A stretch of 64,000 nt of DNA from Euryodendron excelsum (taxonomy: Eukaryota > Streptophyta > Magnoliopsida > Ericales > Pentaphylacaceae), in NCBI GenBank assembly GCA_033060915.1, contig CM065378.1, positions 7,871,501 through 7,935,500 on the forward strand. Reading direction: 5' to 3'. A program made the translations under genes and the position numbers. Numbering within the stretch: position 1 is the first letter of the stretch; every line of letters begins with the position of its first letter. Shown here one piece after another: positions 22,401 through 35,139 of this stretch. The notes below the pieces were generated by a model that had not been told where the DNA came from, did not search any database, and saw only the letters and a list, made by a program, of their open reading frames with translations.

Positions 22401-24510
22401 TGTTGACTCAAGGTTGACCCTTGTTGACTCAAGCATGATTCCCATGTTGATTTTGATGATAACTAAACCTTGTGTTATTTTACTAACGCATTTACTTAGT
22501 GTGCAGATTAATAGGTTTATAATTTAGACTTAAAAGTTCAATATTAAGTCTAACACATGCCAAAGAGAATGCACAACAAATTCAAGATCAATAAATGAAT
22601 TCCAAGAGCTATGTAATGGACCAAATAGAGGAGTGATGCCTATCTCTACTTCAAACAAATGTTTTACATTCGAAGAGATTGAAGGGTTCAAATGAGGATT
22701 TCATCAAGTATGCATAGACTCAATGAAGACTGATTTGCACTCCAGATAAATTGAAGATTTCATCAAGAATGCAATGATTAGTTGAAGATGAATTGATTGT
22801 TGAAGAAATTGAAAATGCTCAAGAGAACACTTCATCAAGTATGCAAAGATCAATTCAAGATAATGTGATTGAAGTTGTTCAGAAAAAGATTCACAATGAT
22901 TGTCTGATCTCTACATGGAATCCAAGTGAAGAATTCTTCTAAGATGTAAAGAATCAATAAAGACAATATGCATGAAAAGATTTTATCAAGTTTACAAAAG
23001 TCTCATTGAAGTGATTTCAAAGAAAAAAGAAGAATTGCTAGCAAAGAGAATATATCAGAAATGAAGCATTGTGAAACTCTACATAATTGAGGAAGCTTGG
23101 TATTGAAAGAGATTATCATACAATGAAAAAGGAAGCTTTGAAAATGAAGAAGAAAAGATCAACATTGATCTAATGAAGCTTTGACTGTTTGAGAGTTAAG
23201 AGAAAATGAATGTCAAATGAATGATTCAATCCAAATTGAATAGAAGTTAACTCTGATGAGTTAAAGAGTTTTGATTGATCATCATACCCCAAAGAGATAC
23301 TCCTTGAAGATCTTACACCATTGCTGAGATGAGCAGGATCATTAGAAGTCAAAAAGCAGATTTCTGGACAATGAGCGGACTCATGGAAATGAGGAGTCGC
23401 CTCATGGAGACAGAAGCAAAAGGTTTGAAGACTAAATGATCAATGAGCGGACTCATGGAAATGAGGACTCGCTTCATAAGCACAGAAGCAAAAAGCCTGA
23501 TGACTAAATGATCAATGAGTGGACTCATGGAAATGAAGAGTAGCCTCATGGAGACAGACGCAAAGGCTTGAAGATAAAATGATCAATGAGCAGACTCATG
23601 AAGATGAAGTGTCGCCTCATAACAATAGAAGCAAAAGGCTGAAGACCAAATGAACAAAAAACCGATTCTGGAAGATGAAGAGTCGCCTCATGACAGCAGA
23701 AGCCAAAGATGTAAAGGAAGAATGAACAAGGAGCCAACTCATTTATATGAAGAGTGGATTCATGAAGACAGTGAAAAATATCTGGTAAATGCAGAAGCAG
23801 AAAGTGTTGACTCCACAAGCCTGGGGCCGACTCCTTGAATATAACGGCTAGTTTTTCTAACGTTATAACGGACTGGACGTGCATTAATGAAGCCCAACAA
23901 CCTCTAATGGATGAAATCAATACAGGGGTTTATATACAAGCTTCCAGCTGCATTTATACAAGCAGACAAGAGACAAAAACAAGATTCAACTGACTGATTT
24001 ATTGAAAAACTCTGATATTCTTCTTGTCTTTTTCTTGTGAGCTTTTGATTGTAAAATCTACTCTTGTTAGAGAGTTTTCTTGTTACTTGTATATTCTTAT
24101 ACACTTTTAAGGGAGAGTTTGAGAGTTCTCTTGAGAATAAAAAACACTTGTAAGTTTGAGTGGAGCTTAGACAAAACCACTTGGTGGCTGAAGAACTCGG
24201 TGAGGAGTTCTTGTGTATAGTGAACTGAGCACTTTGTCAATCAGTAGCCCATTTGTAATTGGAGGTTATATAGTGGAAGAAGACTTCAAGGAGGTCTTGG
24301 GGTGAGGATGTAAACCACGGTTTGTGGTTGAACCTCGGTATATCGGTGTGTTCTTCTTTTGCTATGTTTTCTCTTCTCTATTTGATTACATTGCATTACA
24401 TTTAGTTTGAACACTATTATATTGCTTAGATTAATTTTAATTAATCTTAATTGCCATTAATCTTCGAAAAACCCAATTCACCCCCTCTTGGGTTGCCTTT
24501 TGGGCCAACA
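22401..24510 (+). repeat. 3' LTR of the Sirevirus (2110 bp)
   Basis: It begins TGTTGACTCAAGG and ends GGGCCAACA, is near-identical to 12735-14919, and has one fewer 72-bp unit. The direct target repeat agaac follows at 24511. Confidence 0.93.
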
Positions 24511-24929
24511 AGAACTCATCCTTCTAGAAGAATGAGTGTGACTAGGTTAGAACTGGAAATTGATCTGAATAAGGGTTTTTTGGAAAAGATTTTGGAGTCG
24601 CCATCTAACTTAGTTAAGGTGAGTTAGGTCACCTAAAACCTAAGCACAATCCGAAGATTACACTTAGGGTTTTTGAAAAAGGTTTTAAAAAACTTCCTCA
24701 AGAGAGGGTTTTTAAGAAAACAGGTTGTTTGACAACCTTTGAAAAATATTTAAGCCCTTATTGAAAATAACTCCATTTGACCTTTTGAAAACAGTGATTC
24801 TAAGTTCAGAGTTTCGTTACGTGTAGGGAAGACGCACTAAGCCATTACCCTACCCCGCCCTTGCGGTACCTACATGTCTATTCACCCTAGGTTCACTCAT
24901 TAGAGTCTTTGATTAATAAATGTCCAATA

Positions 24930-26900
24930 CTATTCACTTTAGAAAAGAATTTTTAGAAAGAAATTGATGTGATGCATCATATACAAGTGCACTAGGAATA
25001 TTTAATTTGAAAATAGATTTGAAAAGAAGGTTTGATTTTGGAAATACATTTGAAAAGAACTTGATTTGATTTTAAAAATGAATTTGAAAAGACTTGATTT
25101 GAAATTGGAAAGTTTTAGAAATTGGAAATAGATATTTGAAAATAGATTTTGGAATTAGAAACTTGAAATAGAATTGAAAATTTGAAAAAGGTTATGTAAT
25201 TAGAAGTTTAAGAAAATTTGTGGATTTGGAAACTTGAAAAAGATTATGACTGCACCCATGAGGGTTGCCTACGTATCCCTTTTGGGGAATAAGGTCAATC
25301 GTAGTTCAGAAAAGAGTCCGATTGAAAATGGAAGATTTTGATTAGAAAGTAAATTGAATTGGAACTGGGATTGGGAGATTTAGAAATTTGAACTTTGATA
25401 GGAAGATTTGAAAAGATTGATTTTGGAAAACTTGGTTTTAGGAAACCTGGACTTAGGAACTTAGGAAAGACTTGAGGTTTAAGAAAGTTTGGACTTGACT
25501 TGGAAGGGTTTTAGAAAAGATTTGACTCGAAGGAAAATATTGGATTTAGGAAATGTTCGAATTAGAAAAGTTTCGTTTTAGAAAAGTTCATTTTAGGAAA
25601 GTTATGAATTAGGAAAGACTTGAACTTAGGAAATGTTTTGAAATTGGGAAGTTTTGAATTCAAAAAGTTTTGAAATTAAGAAAGCTTACTTTTAAGAAAA
25701 AAGTGATTTTAGAAATGTTCAAATTTGGAAAGTTAGGATTAAGAAAAAATTAGACTTTGGAAAAATTTAGATTTCGGAAAGATTCGGAATTTAGAAAGAT
25801 TTGAATTTTGGAAAGATTTAGAATTTAGAAAGTTTAGAAATTCGAAAAGGTTTAAATTTAAGAAAGATTTGAATTAGGAAAAATTTGAATTAGGAAAGTT
25901 TCAAGTTTAGGAAACAGTTGATTTTAAAAAGATTTGAATTTAAAGAGTTTCAACTTAAGAGAGTTTCGAATTTGGAAAGTTTAGAATTTAGAAATTTTTG
26001 GATTTTGAAATATTTAAAATTTAGAAAGTTTAGAATTTTAGAAAGATTCAAAATTTGAGTTTTGAAAACACTTGAAATTAGGAAATGTTTGAGTTTAGAA
26101 AGATTGAAAGGTTTAAAATTCGAAAAGTTGAAATTTGGAAAGGTTTAACATTAGAAAAATCTAGAATTACGAAAAGATTGAATTAAGAGAGGTTTGATTT
26201 TTATTTCAAAAAAAGAGACGATTTGATTTTGTTTCCAAAAACGGAGGGTTGGATCTAGTTTCCTAAGTGGGTGATTGGATTTAGTTTATTAAAACGGAAG
26301 ATTAGATTTGGTTTCCTAAACGGAAAATTGGATTTGGCATGGAATTGGAAGATGAAGTTTTGGGAATCTTAGATTTGGAGAGCTATGATTTGATGGAGAA
26401 AATAGGTTTTGGAAATTAATATTTTTGATGTAAAAATAGGTTTTGGAAACCTAGGTTTTAAGGTAAGATTGAAAATCATGTTTTAAAAAAAAAAAATTAG
26501 GGTTTCCTAATCATTGGCTCTAGGTGTTAACTTGTGCTTCAAGGTAAAGAGTTTTTGGAAAGGAAGATTTTTGAAAGGAGATCCTAGCAAAAAGTTTTTA
26601 GAAAGTAAACTTGAGAAGAGTTTTGGGAAGGAGATTTTGAAAAGTGTTTTTAGGAAGGAAACTTAAGAAGCGTTTTTAGAAAGTGAATTTTGAAGAGAGC
26701 TTTTTGAAAAGGAGTTTAAAAAGAAGTTTTGGAAAATAGATTTTTGAAGGGAGTTTTTAGAAAGCAATTTTTAGAAAACAACTGTGAAAAAGCGATTGGA
26801 AAGGTTTTAGAACGTGTATTGGAAAAGAGATTTTAGGAAAAGAGGTTTTTAGAAAACGAGTTTTAAAAAAGAGATTTTGAAGAGAATTTGAAAATATGGA
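24930..26900. repeat. Purine-rich mirror of the low-complexity LTR core
   Basis: Degenerate words such as gatttggaaa, ttagaaag and gaaagattt fill about 2 kb, almost without C on the plus strand. It is the reverse complement counterpart of 5230-6930 within the minus-strand long LTR and has no coding content. Confidence 0.8.
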
Positions 26901-28433
26901 CCACGAAAGTCACTTTGAATGTAACATTTTTCTAAAGCAACCGTAGCCATGGAAAAACTAGAATCACCTTAGGATTGTGATTTTTGAAAATAAGTTTTGA
27001 AGAAGAAAATTTTAATGCAAGTTTTAAAAACGGTTTTGATGTAAGTTTCGAAAACAAGTTTGAAAACAAATTTTGGAGGAATGTATGATCATGATATGTA
27101 CAATGCAAGTTGGGGTCGTGAACATACAAGGTTAAAGGCTTCACCACATAATCAAGGGGGCTGAACCCACGTAGTATCCAGTTAGACTAAAAGAAAGCCC
27201 CCGACACGGTGACTTTTAATAGCCTAATCCTACACATGGACTGGGAAGTCTCTTGTTTTAAGCATGCAAGAAGAGGGGGGGGGGTAGAAGATGGGTGATT
27301 AAAATAGAAGAAAACACAAGTGGGTTAAGAGAGAGAAAAGAGAGGGGAGAATTGCATAAACGTAAATAGAAAACCTACATTGCGTATTCTTTTATTTGCT
27401 TTGCTTCGACCTTTGCTTTGATCTTCAAAAGCTTCTAAGTTGCAGCACTTCAAGTCTTCAAAGAAGGTTTCAGATGCTAGTATATGAGTATATATGAGTG
27501 TATGAGAGTGTATGTATGCTAGGGTTAAGTGTATAGAGGCTAGGGTTTGAAGAACCTAAAAAAAAATAAGGGTTTGGAAGGACTTCGAGCTCTCTATATC
27601 GAAGATGAGGGTTTTTGGATTGAGTTCGCGAACCTTTTTCACACTAGAGGAGGCTCTATATTTATAGACAAATGATTGACCCGGCACCTGTTGCAGTGGC
27701 GCCATGCAAAATTTTCTTCTGGTGCCACTAGGAGTGGCGGCAGGCCAAATTTTTGCTAGTGGCACCAGTCATTTAGGAAAGTTTTAATGTCGGCAAGCAA
27801 CTTAACTTCAAAAGATTTGGGCGCCTGTACTAGTGACTACCATGCAATTTTTAGCCTAACTTCACTAGGAGTGACTCCGGAAGGTTCGGGAATGATTTAA
27901 AGGACCAGGAATGGCCCGGAAGGCTGAAAAGGGTCAAGAATCCTTAGAATAGTGTCCCGGGAGTAGTAGACTTGAAAAATGATGACATGATGTGTTGGAA
28001 GGGTTGACTGGGCCATTAGGGGCAAAACAGTCAAGTGAACCGAAAAACTACGGGATAGACTTGGAATGTTCCGAAAGAAGACTAGAAACTTGGAAACATT
28101 ACCTAGAATGTTCTAGGAGGTTATTGGTTTGATACCCAAAGCCAATGTGGTTAGAAAAAGCGACCGGCCCGCTAGGGGCAAAACAGTCATTTTGCATCAG
28201 GTTTGCCGGAAATGATTCAGAATGATCTAGAAATATATCAGAAGGCCAAGGATACTATCAAAAACATCCCTGGGATGCTACCGGTTTGATACCTAGAGCC
28301 AGTGTGGTTCTGAGAGTGCTTGGATGCCTAGGGGTAGAATGGTCATTTTGACCGAAGGGTCTCGGAATTGGCCCGAAACTAATTGGAAGGCACCTAATCA
28401 TGCCGGTTTATCTTTAGGACAATCTTGGAAGGG

Positions 28434-29060
28434 TGGACTTACTATTCTGAGGACTTAGATACTTTCTCAAGAAACGTGCCGAAAAATGGTCCTAGGGGCA
28501 GTTTGGTCATTTTTCACCTGAGTGGGCTAGCAGGAACTAGTGTTGACCTAGGTTTTGAGTACTTCCGCCACTCTGACGGCGGTCCCATGACACAGGGGTT
28601 TGTTGGAAATTCCCTATATCAACCTGTTTACGAGTGTTTCCGCCACTCTGATGGTTGCGATGTTTACGAGTATTTCCGTTACTCTGACGGTTCGCGATCA
28701 TTCTAGAGACTACCTGATCTTGGGAAGTTGCTGGGTGGACTTATCGCTTGAGGAATCAACTTTTTCGAAAGGCGTGCCGAATAATGGATATTTCTTTATT
28801 GGCGAGCTAGCAAGCGCCAAAGGTGGACCGTTCTACCATCTCGGGAACTTAGGGTCTCGTTCTAGTCGATGGGTTTAAAGGGACTTACTGTTCCGAAGAG
28901 TTTCTCTCGAAAACGTGTCAAACAGGATGGACTTACTGCCTCGAGGAATTAACTTTCTCGAAAGACGTACCAGATTTAATTAGAATTGGAATTAGACTCG
29001 AAATTGGATTTGGGATTAAAACAGGGACTTACCATCTTCAAAAAGACGTGCCCGCCGGAA
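28434..29060 (-). repeat. Degenerate short repeats at the start of the long LTR
   Basis: A word like ggacttactgcctcgaggaa followed by tttctcgaaagacgtgcc recurs near 28434, 28736, 28888, 28928 and 29022. A second word, gtttacgagtgtttccgcc with actctgacgg, recurs at about 28552, 28626 and 28662. Blocks with ggggcaaaacggtcattttg and ggtttgatacc recur about 150 bp apart between 28020 and 28350. In LTR orientation this is the U3 start. Confidence 0.65.
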
Positions 29061-29252
29061 TTGGACCGAACAATGCCCCCAGGGGCATTTTCGTCAGTTT
29101 GCCTTTATTTGGGTCTAACGGGCCTGCGAAGCGATGGATTGACTGATTTAGGTTTTGAAAAACTGGTTTAAATTGGAATATGTTCCTATTGACTTGAACT
29201 CAAGTCTGAACGAACAGGAGACTGTCGAGCGGGCAAAAATGGGGTGCTTACA

Positions 29253-30480
29253 CTTGGCCATGCTTGGGGCAGCCTTGAAGTCGGAATCGAAGAGAACAAT
29301 TCATATTGAGACTTTGAATAGCCTGAGTATCTTTCAAGAAAAAGACCAAATACTGGCCATTGAAGAGCTAGGACTATCCTAGATAGATCTAATCATTGCC
29401 TACATCAATAAAGATGAAATACATGAGGACAAGAATGAAGCCAGGAGAATAAAGCATAAATCTTTAAAGTATTGATTGTCACCTGGTAAAGAGTTATACA
29501 GAAAATTTTTCACAGGTCCTTACCCACAATGAAGGGATCTGTAGAAGCCATATCAGCGGAAGGTCGCTCACCCACCAAGCTATTTCACAGAGATATTGGC
29601 GGCCCTATATGCAAAAGGACGCTGCTCAGTACGTATTGAAGTGTGTGAAATGCCAAAAGTTGTCACCATTGATCCACTAGCTAGCCAAGGACCTCACTAT
29701 TGTTACCATCCTTTAGCCTTTTGCCTAATGGGGACTGGACATAATCGACCATCTGCCCTGAGCTCCAAGCAATAAGAGGTTCCTCATCGTCATAACAGAC
29801 TATTTCACCAAGTGGGTGGAAGCAAAGCCCCTATTGACCACCAGGGAGATAGATGCAAAAAGATTTGCATGGAGGAACATAATCACAAGGTTCGGCATAC
29901 CACGTGCATTGGTCTCGGACAACGGCACCTAATTCGATGGAAATATGTTTAGAGGATTCTGTGAAGAACTCGAAACCAAAAAGAGACTAGAAAAAGCTAA
30001 GAAAAGATGGGTAGAAGAGTTGCCCAGTGTCCTATGGTCCTATAGAATCACTCCAAGGAGATTTACTTGTGAAACTCCCTTTTGAATGACATATGGGTTT
30101 GAAGCAATAATACCCTTGGAGGACAGACTCCCAAAATCAGATCGGCAGCATTTGATAATGGATTTAATGATTAGACCTTGGCTAAAGACCTGAACCTCAT
30201 TGAAGAAAAGAGGGAGGTGGCCCTACTCAAGCTCATTGGTTATCATCAGCAGCTTAGCCGATCCTACAATAAGCGGGTTCAACCAAGAGTTTTGTACCTA
30301 GAGACCTAGTGCTTAGAAAGGTACTGGGGGCAACAAAGAATTTAGCAAATGGAAAGCTCAGCCCCAACTGGGAGGGTCCGTACAAAGTTACATCCCAAGT
30401 TAGCTCGGGGGGGGCATATCGGCTAAAGACTGTCGAATAAGGGCACCATCTACCCCGACCTTAGAATGCGAACAACCTAA
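29253..30480 (+). pseudogene. Tat element integrase remnant
   Basis: The frame interrupted at 12667 resumes right after the LTR with LGAALKSESKRTIHIETL. The integrase HHCC zinc-finger region follows near 29530-29680, with CRSHISGRSLTHQAISQRYW and CVKCQK. The core begins near 29735 and includes FTKWVEAKPL and FGIPRALVSDNGT (the second catalytic aspartate near 29920). The segment that should hold the catalytic glutamate is deleted; the text jumps to [10 protein letters not shown] near 30015. Stops are frequent. It is not functional. Confidence 0.8.
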
Positions 30481-30600
30481 AGAAATTCTATCAGTATAAA
30501 GACTATTATACTTTGTTTTGTCATTAAAGATTTTTTCCCTTCTCAACAAATTAGTCGTTACTGGGCAACTCTAATGCTCAAAGAGATGATAAAAGAGAAC

Positions 30601-30935
30601 CAATGAAGGCCTAAAAAAAAAACTAAGTGCAAAAACTTAGGTCTGTCCAAGTAAGGCAGGTTGGCCAATGAAGGCCTCAACAAAAATCAAGTGTAAAAAA
30701 TTTGGTCTTGTCCTAGTTGGGCAGGTCATCCAATGAAGGCTAAAACAAAAAATCGAGTGTTAGGTTGGTCAATGAAGGTTAAAACAAAAATTCAAGTGTA
30801 AAAACTTGATCTTGTCCAAGTTTGGTAGGTCGGCTAATGAAGACTAAAGCAAAAAACCCAGTATAAAAATCTTCGTCATGTTCAAGTTGGGCAAGTCGAC
30901 CAATAAAGGCGAAAGCAAAAATATCCAATAAAGGC
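30601..30935 (+). repeat. 65-bp tandem repeat downstream of the Tat integrase
   Basis: The word caatgaaggc or a variant starts at 30601, 30665, 30731, 30770, 30835, 30901 and 30926, each followed by aaaacaaaaa, caagtgtaaaaacttg and tgtccaagttgggcag. The period is 64-66 bp, with two shortened units. Tandem repeats between pol and the 3' LTR are known for Tat elements. Confidence 0.85.
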
Positions 30936-31093
30936 TAGAAGAAAGTAAATAGCAAAGTTCAAAAACCTAAATTTGCCTAAAGATGAACAAAATTAGAACC
31001 ATTCGATTGAAACAAAAGTGCCTTCTTTCATTAAAAAAGATACAATATTCAGCAAAAGCAAAAATGAAAAAAGCCCTAAAGTTGAGACACAAT

Positions 31094-32716
31094 TGTTGGC
31101 CCAAAAAGCAACCCAAGAGGGGGGGTGAATTAGATTTTTCAAAAATTAATACAATTAAGATTAATTAAAAACTAATTTAATCAATAGAACAGTGATTCAA
31201 GATAGATGAAATGTAATGTAATCAATAAAGAAATGAAAACAAAGCAAAAGAAGAATTATCGAGGTTCAACCACAATTCGTGGTGTATGTCCTCACCCCAA
31301 GATTCTCTTGAAGTCTTCTTCCACTATGCAATCTCTAATTACAAAGTAGGTGCTGATTTTCCAAATGCTTAGCTCACTTTTACACAAGAACTTCTTCTCA
31401 AATTCTTCCAACTACTAAGTGGTTTTGTCCAAGATCCACTTCAACTTACAAAAGTTTTTCTTTTACAAGAGAACTCTCAAACTCTCACTTACAAGTGTAT
31501 GAAAGTTATACAAATGAAATACAAACTCTCTATCAAGAGTGGATAGGAAAATAATCGCTCACTTAATGCCAAAATGAAGACAAAAGGAATGTTCAGATTT
31601 TTCTCAGCTTGATCAGTTAGTAGATGTTGCTTTTTTTCTCTCTTCTATATAAATGTAGTTGAAAGCTTATATAAACCCCTGTAGTAATTTCGTCCATTGG
31701 TGGTTGTTGGGGATTCATTTAATGCAAGTCCAGTCCGTTATAATGTTAGAAAAACTAACCGTTAGTCCCCAAGTGTCAACATTTGGCTTCATGTGTTGAC
31801 ACAACCAGCCTGCATTTTTCAGATGTTGTCAACTGTCTCCATGTGTTGACACATCAACTCCATGTGTCGATACTTGATCATACTGTCTTCAAACTTTGGC
31901 CCCTGTCCTCATGTGTCGACTATTCATTTCATGTGTTAACACATTACCCAGAAATCTTTATTCATCCTTCCTTTGATCAAGTTCAGTTTTAATAATACTA
32001 TAGATCTTTAGGGAGTCTTTTCTTTGGGGTATTATAATAGATTGAGATCTTCAATCCATCAAAGTTGTTTTCCGTTCAATTTGGATTGAATTTCCTTCTT
32101 GATAGTCATATCTTCTTTGTTGCTAAGTTGCTAGAACTCCTTTTCATTAATGCCGAGCTTTTCTTCTTTATTGCCGAGTTCTTTCCATTTGCTACTAATG
32201 ACTTTTTCATCCATGTAGAACTTCATATTTATGATGCCTCATTGTCGAGCTCTTTCTTTTTGCTAATAATCCTTCTTTCTTCTATAAGATCACTTCAATG
32301 AATCTTTGATAAGCTTGATGAAGTCTACTCTTAAAAATCTTTAATTTCTTCGAAAACATATCATCGTCATTGACTCTTCACATCCCAGATGAAGTCTTCA
32401 CTTAAATTCTTTGTGGAGATTTTGCATTTATGATGAATTCTCTTTTCAAACACCTTCAATCTCTTCGAATGCAAATAATTTGATTAAACTTGGAATAGGT
32501 GTCATTGCTCTGTTTGGTGCATTACAAAACTCTGAGAGTATATTGCTTGACTTGGCTCGTTGTGCATCCACTTAAACATGTATTAGACTTGAAGTTAAAA
32601 CCTTTAAGTTTAAATTATAATATTTATTAATCTGCACACTAAGTAAATGTATTAGTAGAATAACACAAGGTATAGTTATCATCAAAATCAACATGAGGAT
32701 CAACCTTGAGTCAACA
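31094..32716 (-). mobile_element. Solo Sirevirus-type LTR (minus strand, 1623 bp)
   Basis: The plus strand opens TGTTGGCCC and ends CTTGAGTCAACA, the reverse of the LTR ends at 12735-14919. The 5-bp flanks acaat and ataat differ by one base. Long blocks of LTR similarity occur at both ends, including the region around 32640-32700 with atttattaatctgcacac. The middle (31780-31960) carries a different repeated word, catgtgttgacac / catgtgtcgac, in place of the GAGTCGCCTCAT word. It splits the 3' part of the Tat antisense ORF. Confidence 0.85.
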
Positions 32717-32721
32717 ATAAT

Positions 32722-35139
32722 ATCTTTAGTAGGCTTCATAGTAAGATCAACTGGCTCATTCACAGTAATAGCTACAGTTGGCTGGACTCCGAGTGACCCA
32801 TCTGTAGCAACAACTTCAGTTGTCTGAGCCTTCGACGTTTTAGAGAGAGCAGTCATTGGAACATCTATACCTTCTGGATTAGCCTCCATTGCGATCTCTA
32901 GATAGTTCGGGATGTTTTTCCAGAGAAGAAAAGAGCTCTCAACCTTTATCTCCTTCAGAGCCCTTTGCCAACCTTAGACAAAAATGGACTGAGACAGATC
33001 TATCATCTGTTGAGCAAAGTCCTGGGCATTATCAGCCACACCCTTCTTGTAGCTTGCCTCAGCCTCAGCTTTAGCCTTGGCAAAGTAGGCTTGAAGTGCC
33101 TTAACTTCGGCCTTCACCTTGTACAAATCCACTGAAAGCACGGCGTTATCATCTTTTAACTTGGAAAAGTTAGCGCTCTTCTTATCAAGCCTGGTAGTAA
33201 CCTTGGTTAAAGAAATCCTCGCCTTCTCAACCTTTTTTATCGCCGTCAGCTCAACCTTCTTTGTGTCGATCGACTCGTCCTTAAGCTTAGAATGCTCCTT
33301 TATAAGCTTTATATGCTCGTCACAAAGCTCTACATGCTTCTTGGCCAGATTGAAGGCTTCGTTAGTTAGAATTTGGTAATGGCGCATGGCCTCCAACGCA
33401 TTGAGTGAGCCCTGGAAATAAAAAAAACTTGTCAAAGTAGATACTAAACCAAATACAGAAAAAAGGGGAGTAAAAGCGGCAAAACTTATCACAAAGGAGT
33501 CGTGAAAGGCCTCTAGGAAAGTTGACATGTCGTTACTATTTTTCAGCAGATCAATGTCCACCTGCTTGAGAGCACTTTGGCCTACACCCATATCAACTTC
33601 TATTGTGTTAGTCAAAGAATCACACATTGTCATGCAGCGGCCACAAACATCAGGAGTTATAACCACGAGGTCAGCATTTGCAAACGCAGCGTTAGAACCC
33701 GCACCAGCATCAGTCAGCATGACCTTTAGCTTCTTTACCGTCGGCTCCACGAGAGTATCCTTTGCCGCCAGCTTCTTTTTGGCCAACCTCGTTGCCATCT
33801 TCTTCTTCACAAGTTTAGGGGCGTTAATCTCCACAACAGCAGGATGGAAGTATAGAATTCATAGTACAAGTCTCTAGCTTCCCTGACTTCATAAGCTGCT
33901 TTGTTGCCTTTTTGAGTATCAACTCCTTCATATTCATCCTATCAACAGAGTCAGAGTTTGAAAATGAAGGAGTGACTTATTTCCGCTTCTTCCTAATCTT
34001 CACTGCAACTAGGCGATCGAGTACAGTGTATGGAGTCAATGTGGATGTCAAGTTAGAGGAAATCGACCGCCTAAAAGGGATATCTTGGATCGGATTACCC
34101 TCGCTGCTGGAAATATAGACAGGTTCGTTGGCAGAGATTAGAGACAACTCGAAGGATGCCAGTTCAGAAAAATAACCTTTGAGGTTGCTGGCATGTCGGC
34201 TTGAAGACTTTGGCTATCTGCACCTCCAATAGTAGACGTGTCAGTAGGCAGATCGACAATGGTCACTTGACCATCAAAATGCACACGTTCAATTGTGATC
34301 TCCACTGAAATTTCCTCAAAGTCTGCTAATTGGGCAAGCAGTCCCATAGGAATACATGAAGCAACTGTGAAGGATGAAACCCGAATCCAGTAGTTGAGCA
34401 AAATGTGGTGAGCCTTTGTAATATCACGTAGCTGACCTTCTCCTCGGTAGTTCAAAACCTTATGCAAACCATTGAGATTGACTTCCCAAGTCGTCTTCTT
34501 ATCGGACTCTGAAAAAGCCAAATCAAAGCAGGTTAGAAATGTATAAGTTAATATGCATTAAAAGATAAAAGTCGGCACCAAACCTAAGTCTTTGGGGGTT
34601 CTACGGCACTATATCGACGGTATCTGGTTAGTAGGAAGATTGTTGAACTCCTAGGGGCCAGAAACCCAAACTCTGACATCATCAACACCCTTACCTGACG
34701 ACATGAGGCATTTTATTATTTTCTTACTCTTATCAGTTGCTCTAAGATAGACTTTCCAGCTATCACCCCCGACTTTGCACAGAGTGTAGTAGTAATCGAG
34801 CTCGACGATTCCTAAGTTAACACCTAGGATTTAATTCAGCTCTAGCATCCCCGTGACAATCTTATGAACGTTCAGGTGTATTCAGGACGGCGACACATTA
34901 TGGTGATAGAGAAATTTTATTAAGAAAGGGTGAAAAGGAAACCTAACACCACCCTTTACAATGGCGATCATAGGGAAAGACATCCCTTTCTCAGTATCTT
35001 CCATCCTGTAGTCATTTGAGGCAACTAACTCTAGGCTGACTTGTTCTGCGATCATGTACCTAGTCTTAAAGGCAACGATAGCCACTGGACTATCAACAAG
35101 CTTCTTGAGATGAGCTGTCATTAGAGGATAACCACGCAA
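32722..35139 (-). pseudogene. Antisense extra ORF of the Tat element (Transposase_28-type, coiled coil)
   Basis: All pieces lie on the minus strand in one frame: 35139-34882, 34521-34138, 33834-32974 and 32889-32717. The N-terminal part contains GVRFPFHPFLIKFLYHHNVSPS-like sequence and, further on, GIVELDYYYTLC and VYLRATDKSKK, the pattern of the putative gypsy-type transposon (Transposase_28) domain. The C-terminal part is a long Lys/Glu/Ala-rich coiled coil (about 33350-33000). Acceptor-like tttttcag precedes the 34521 exon. An 81-bp GT...AG insertion at 33492-33412 looks like an in-frame intron. Antisense ORFs of this type are known in Tat elements. Stops near 34880 and 34830 and the LTR at 32716 break it. 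Function unknown. Confidence 0.65.

Larger units (their letters stand above)
12735..24510 (+). mobile_element. Complete Sirevirus-type Ty1/copia retrotransposon, 11.8 kb
   Basis: Both LTRs begin TGTTGACTCAAGG and end GGGCCAACA. The flanking target duplication agaac is perfect (12730-12734 and 24511-24515). An initiator-tRNA-Met primer site follows the 5' LTR and the polypurine tract aaaaagggggagat precedes the 3' LTR. The order gag, protease, integrase, RT, RNase H is the copia order. A long gag with two zinc knuckles, very long LTRs and an extra ORF after pol point to the Sirevirus lineage. All expected parts are present, but the coding regions carry stops. It is the youngest-looking layer here. 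Confidence 0.92.
12668..29252 (-). mobile_element. Full-length long solo LTR (about 4.8 kb net), split by a Sirevirus
   Basis: The plus strand opens with TGTCGTGCCC and closes with GGGGTGCTTACA, so the minus strand reads TGTAAGCACCCC...GGGCACGACA, the end type of Tat/Ogre-like LTRs. The 5-bp flanks are identical (cttgg, 12663-12667 and 29253-29257), and the Tat reading frame continues across the gap, which shows an insertion. A Sirevirus occupies 12735-24510; without it and its duplicated 5 bp the LTR is about 4804 bp. The TATA box faces the minus strand (27658-27665). No internal element is attached. Confidence 0.85.

Noticed and set aside
12668..29252. Plus-strand orientation for the long LTR, since it opens with TG and closes with CA
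   Set aside because: Both strands fit TG...CA. The TATA box faces the minus strand, and the TGTAAGCACCCC start and GCACGACA end fit Tat-type LTRs on the minus strand.
33119..33877. Plus-strand ORFs at 33119-33379 and 33527-33877
   Set aside because: They are antisense shadows of the minus-strand coiled-coil ORF of the Tat element.
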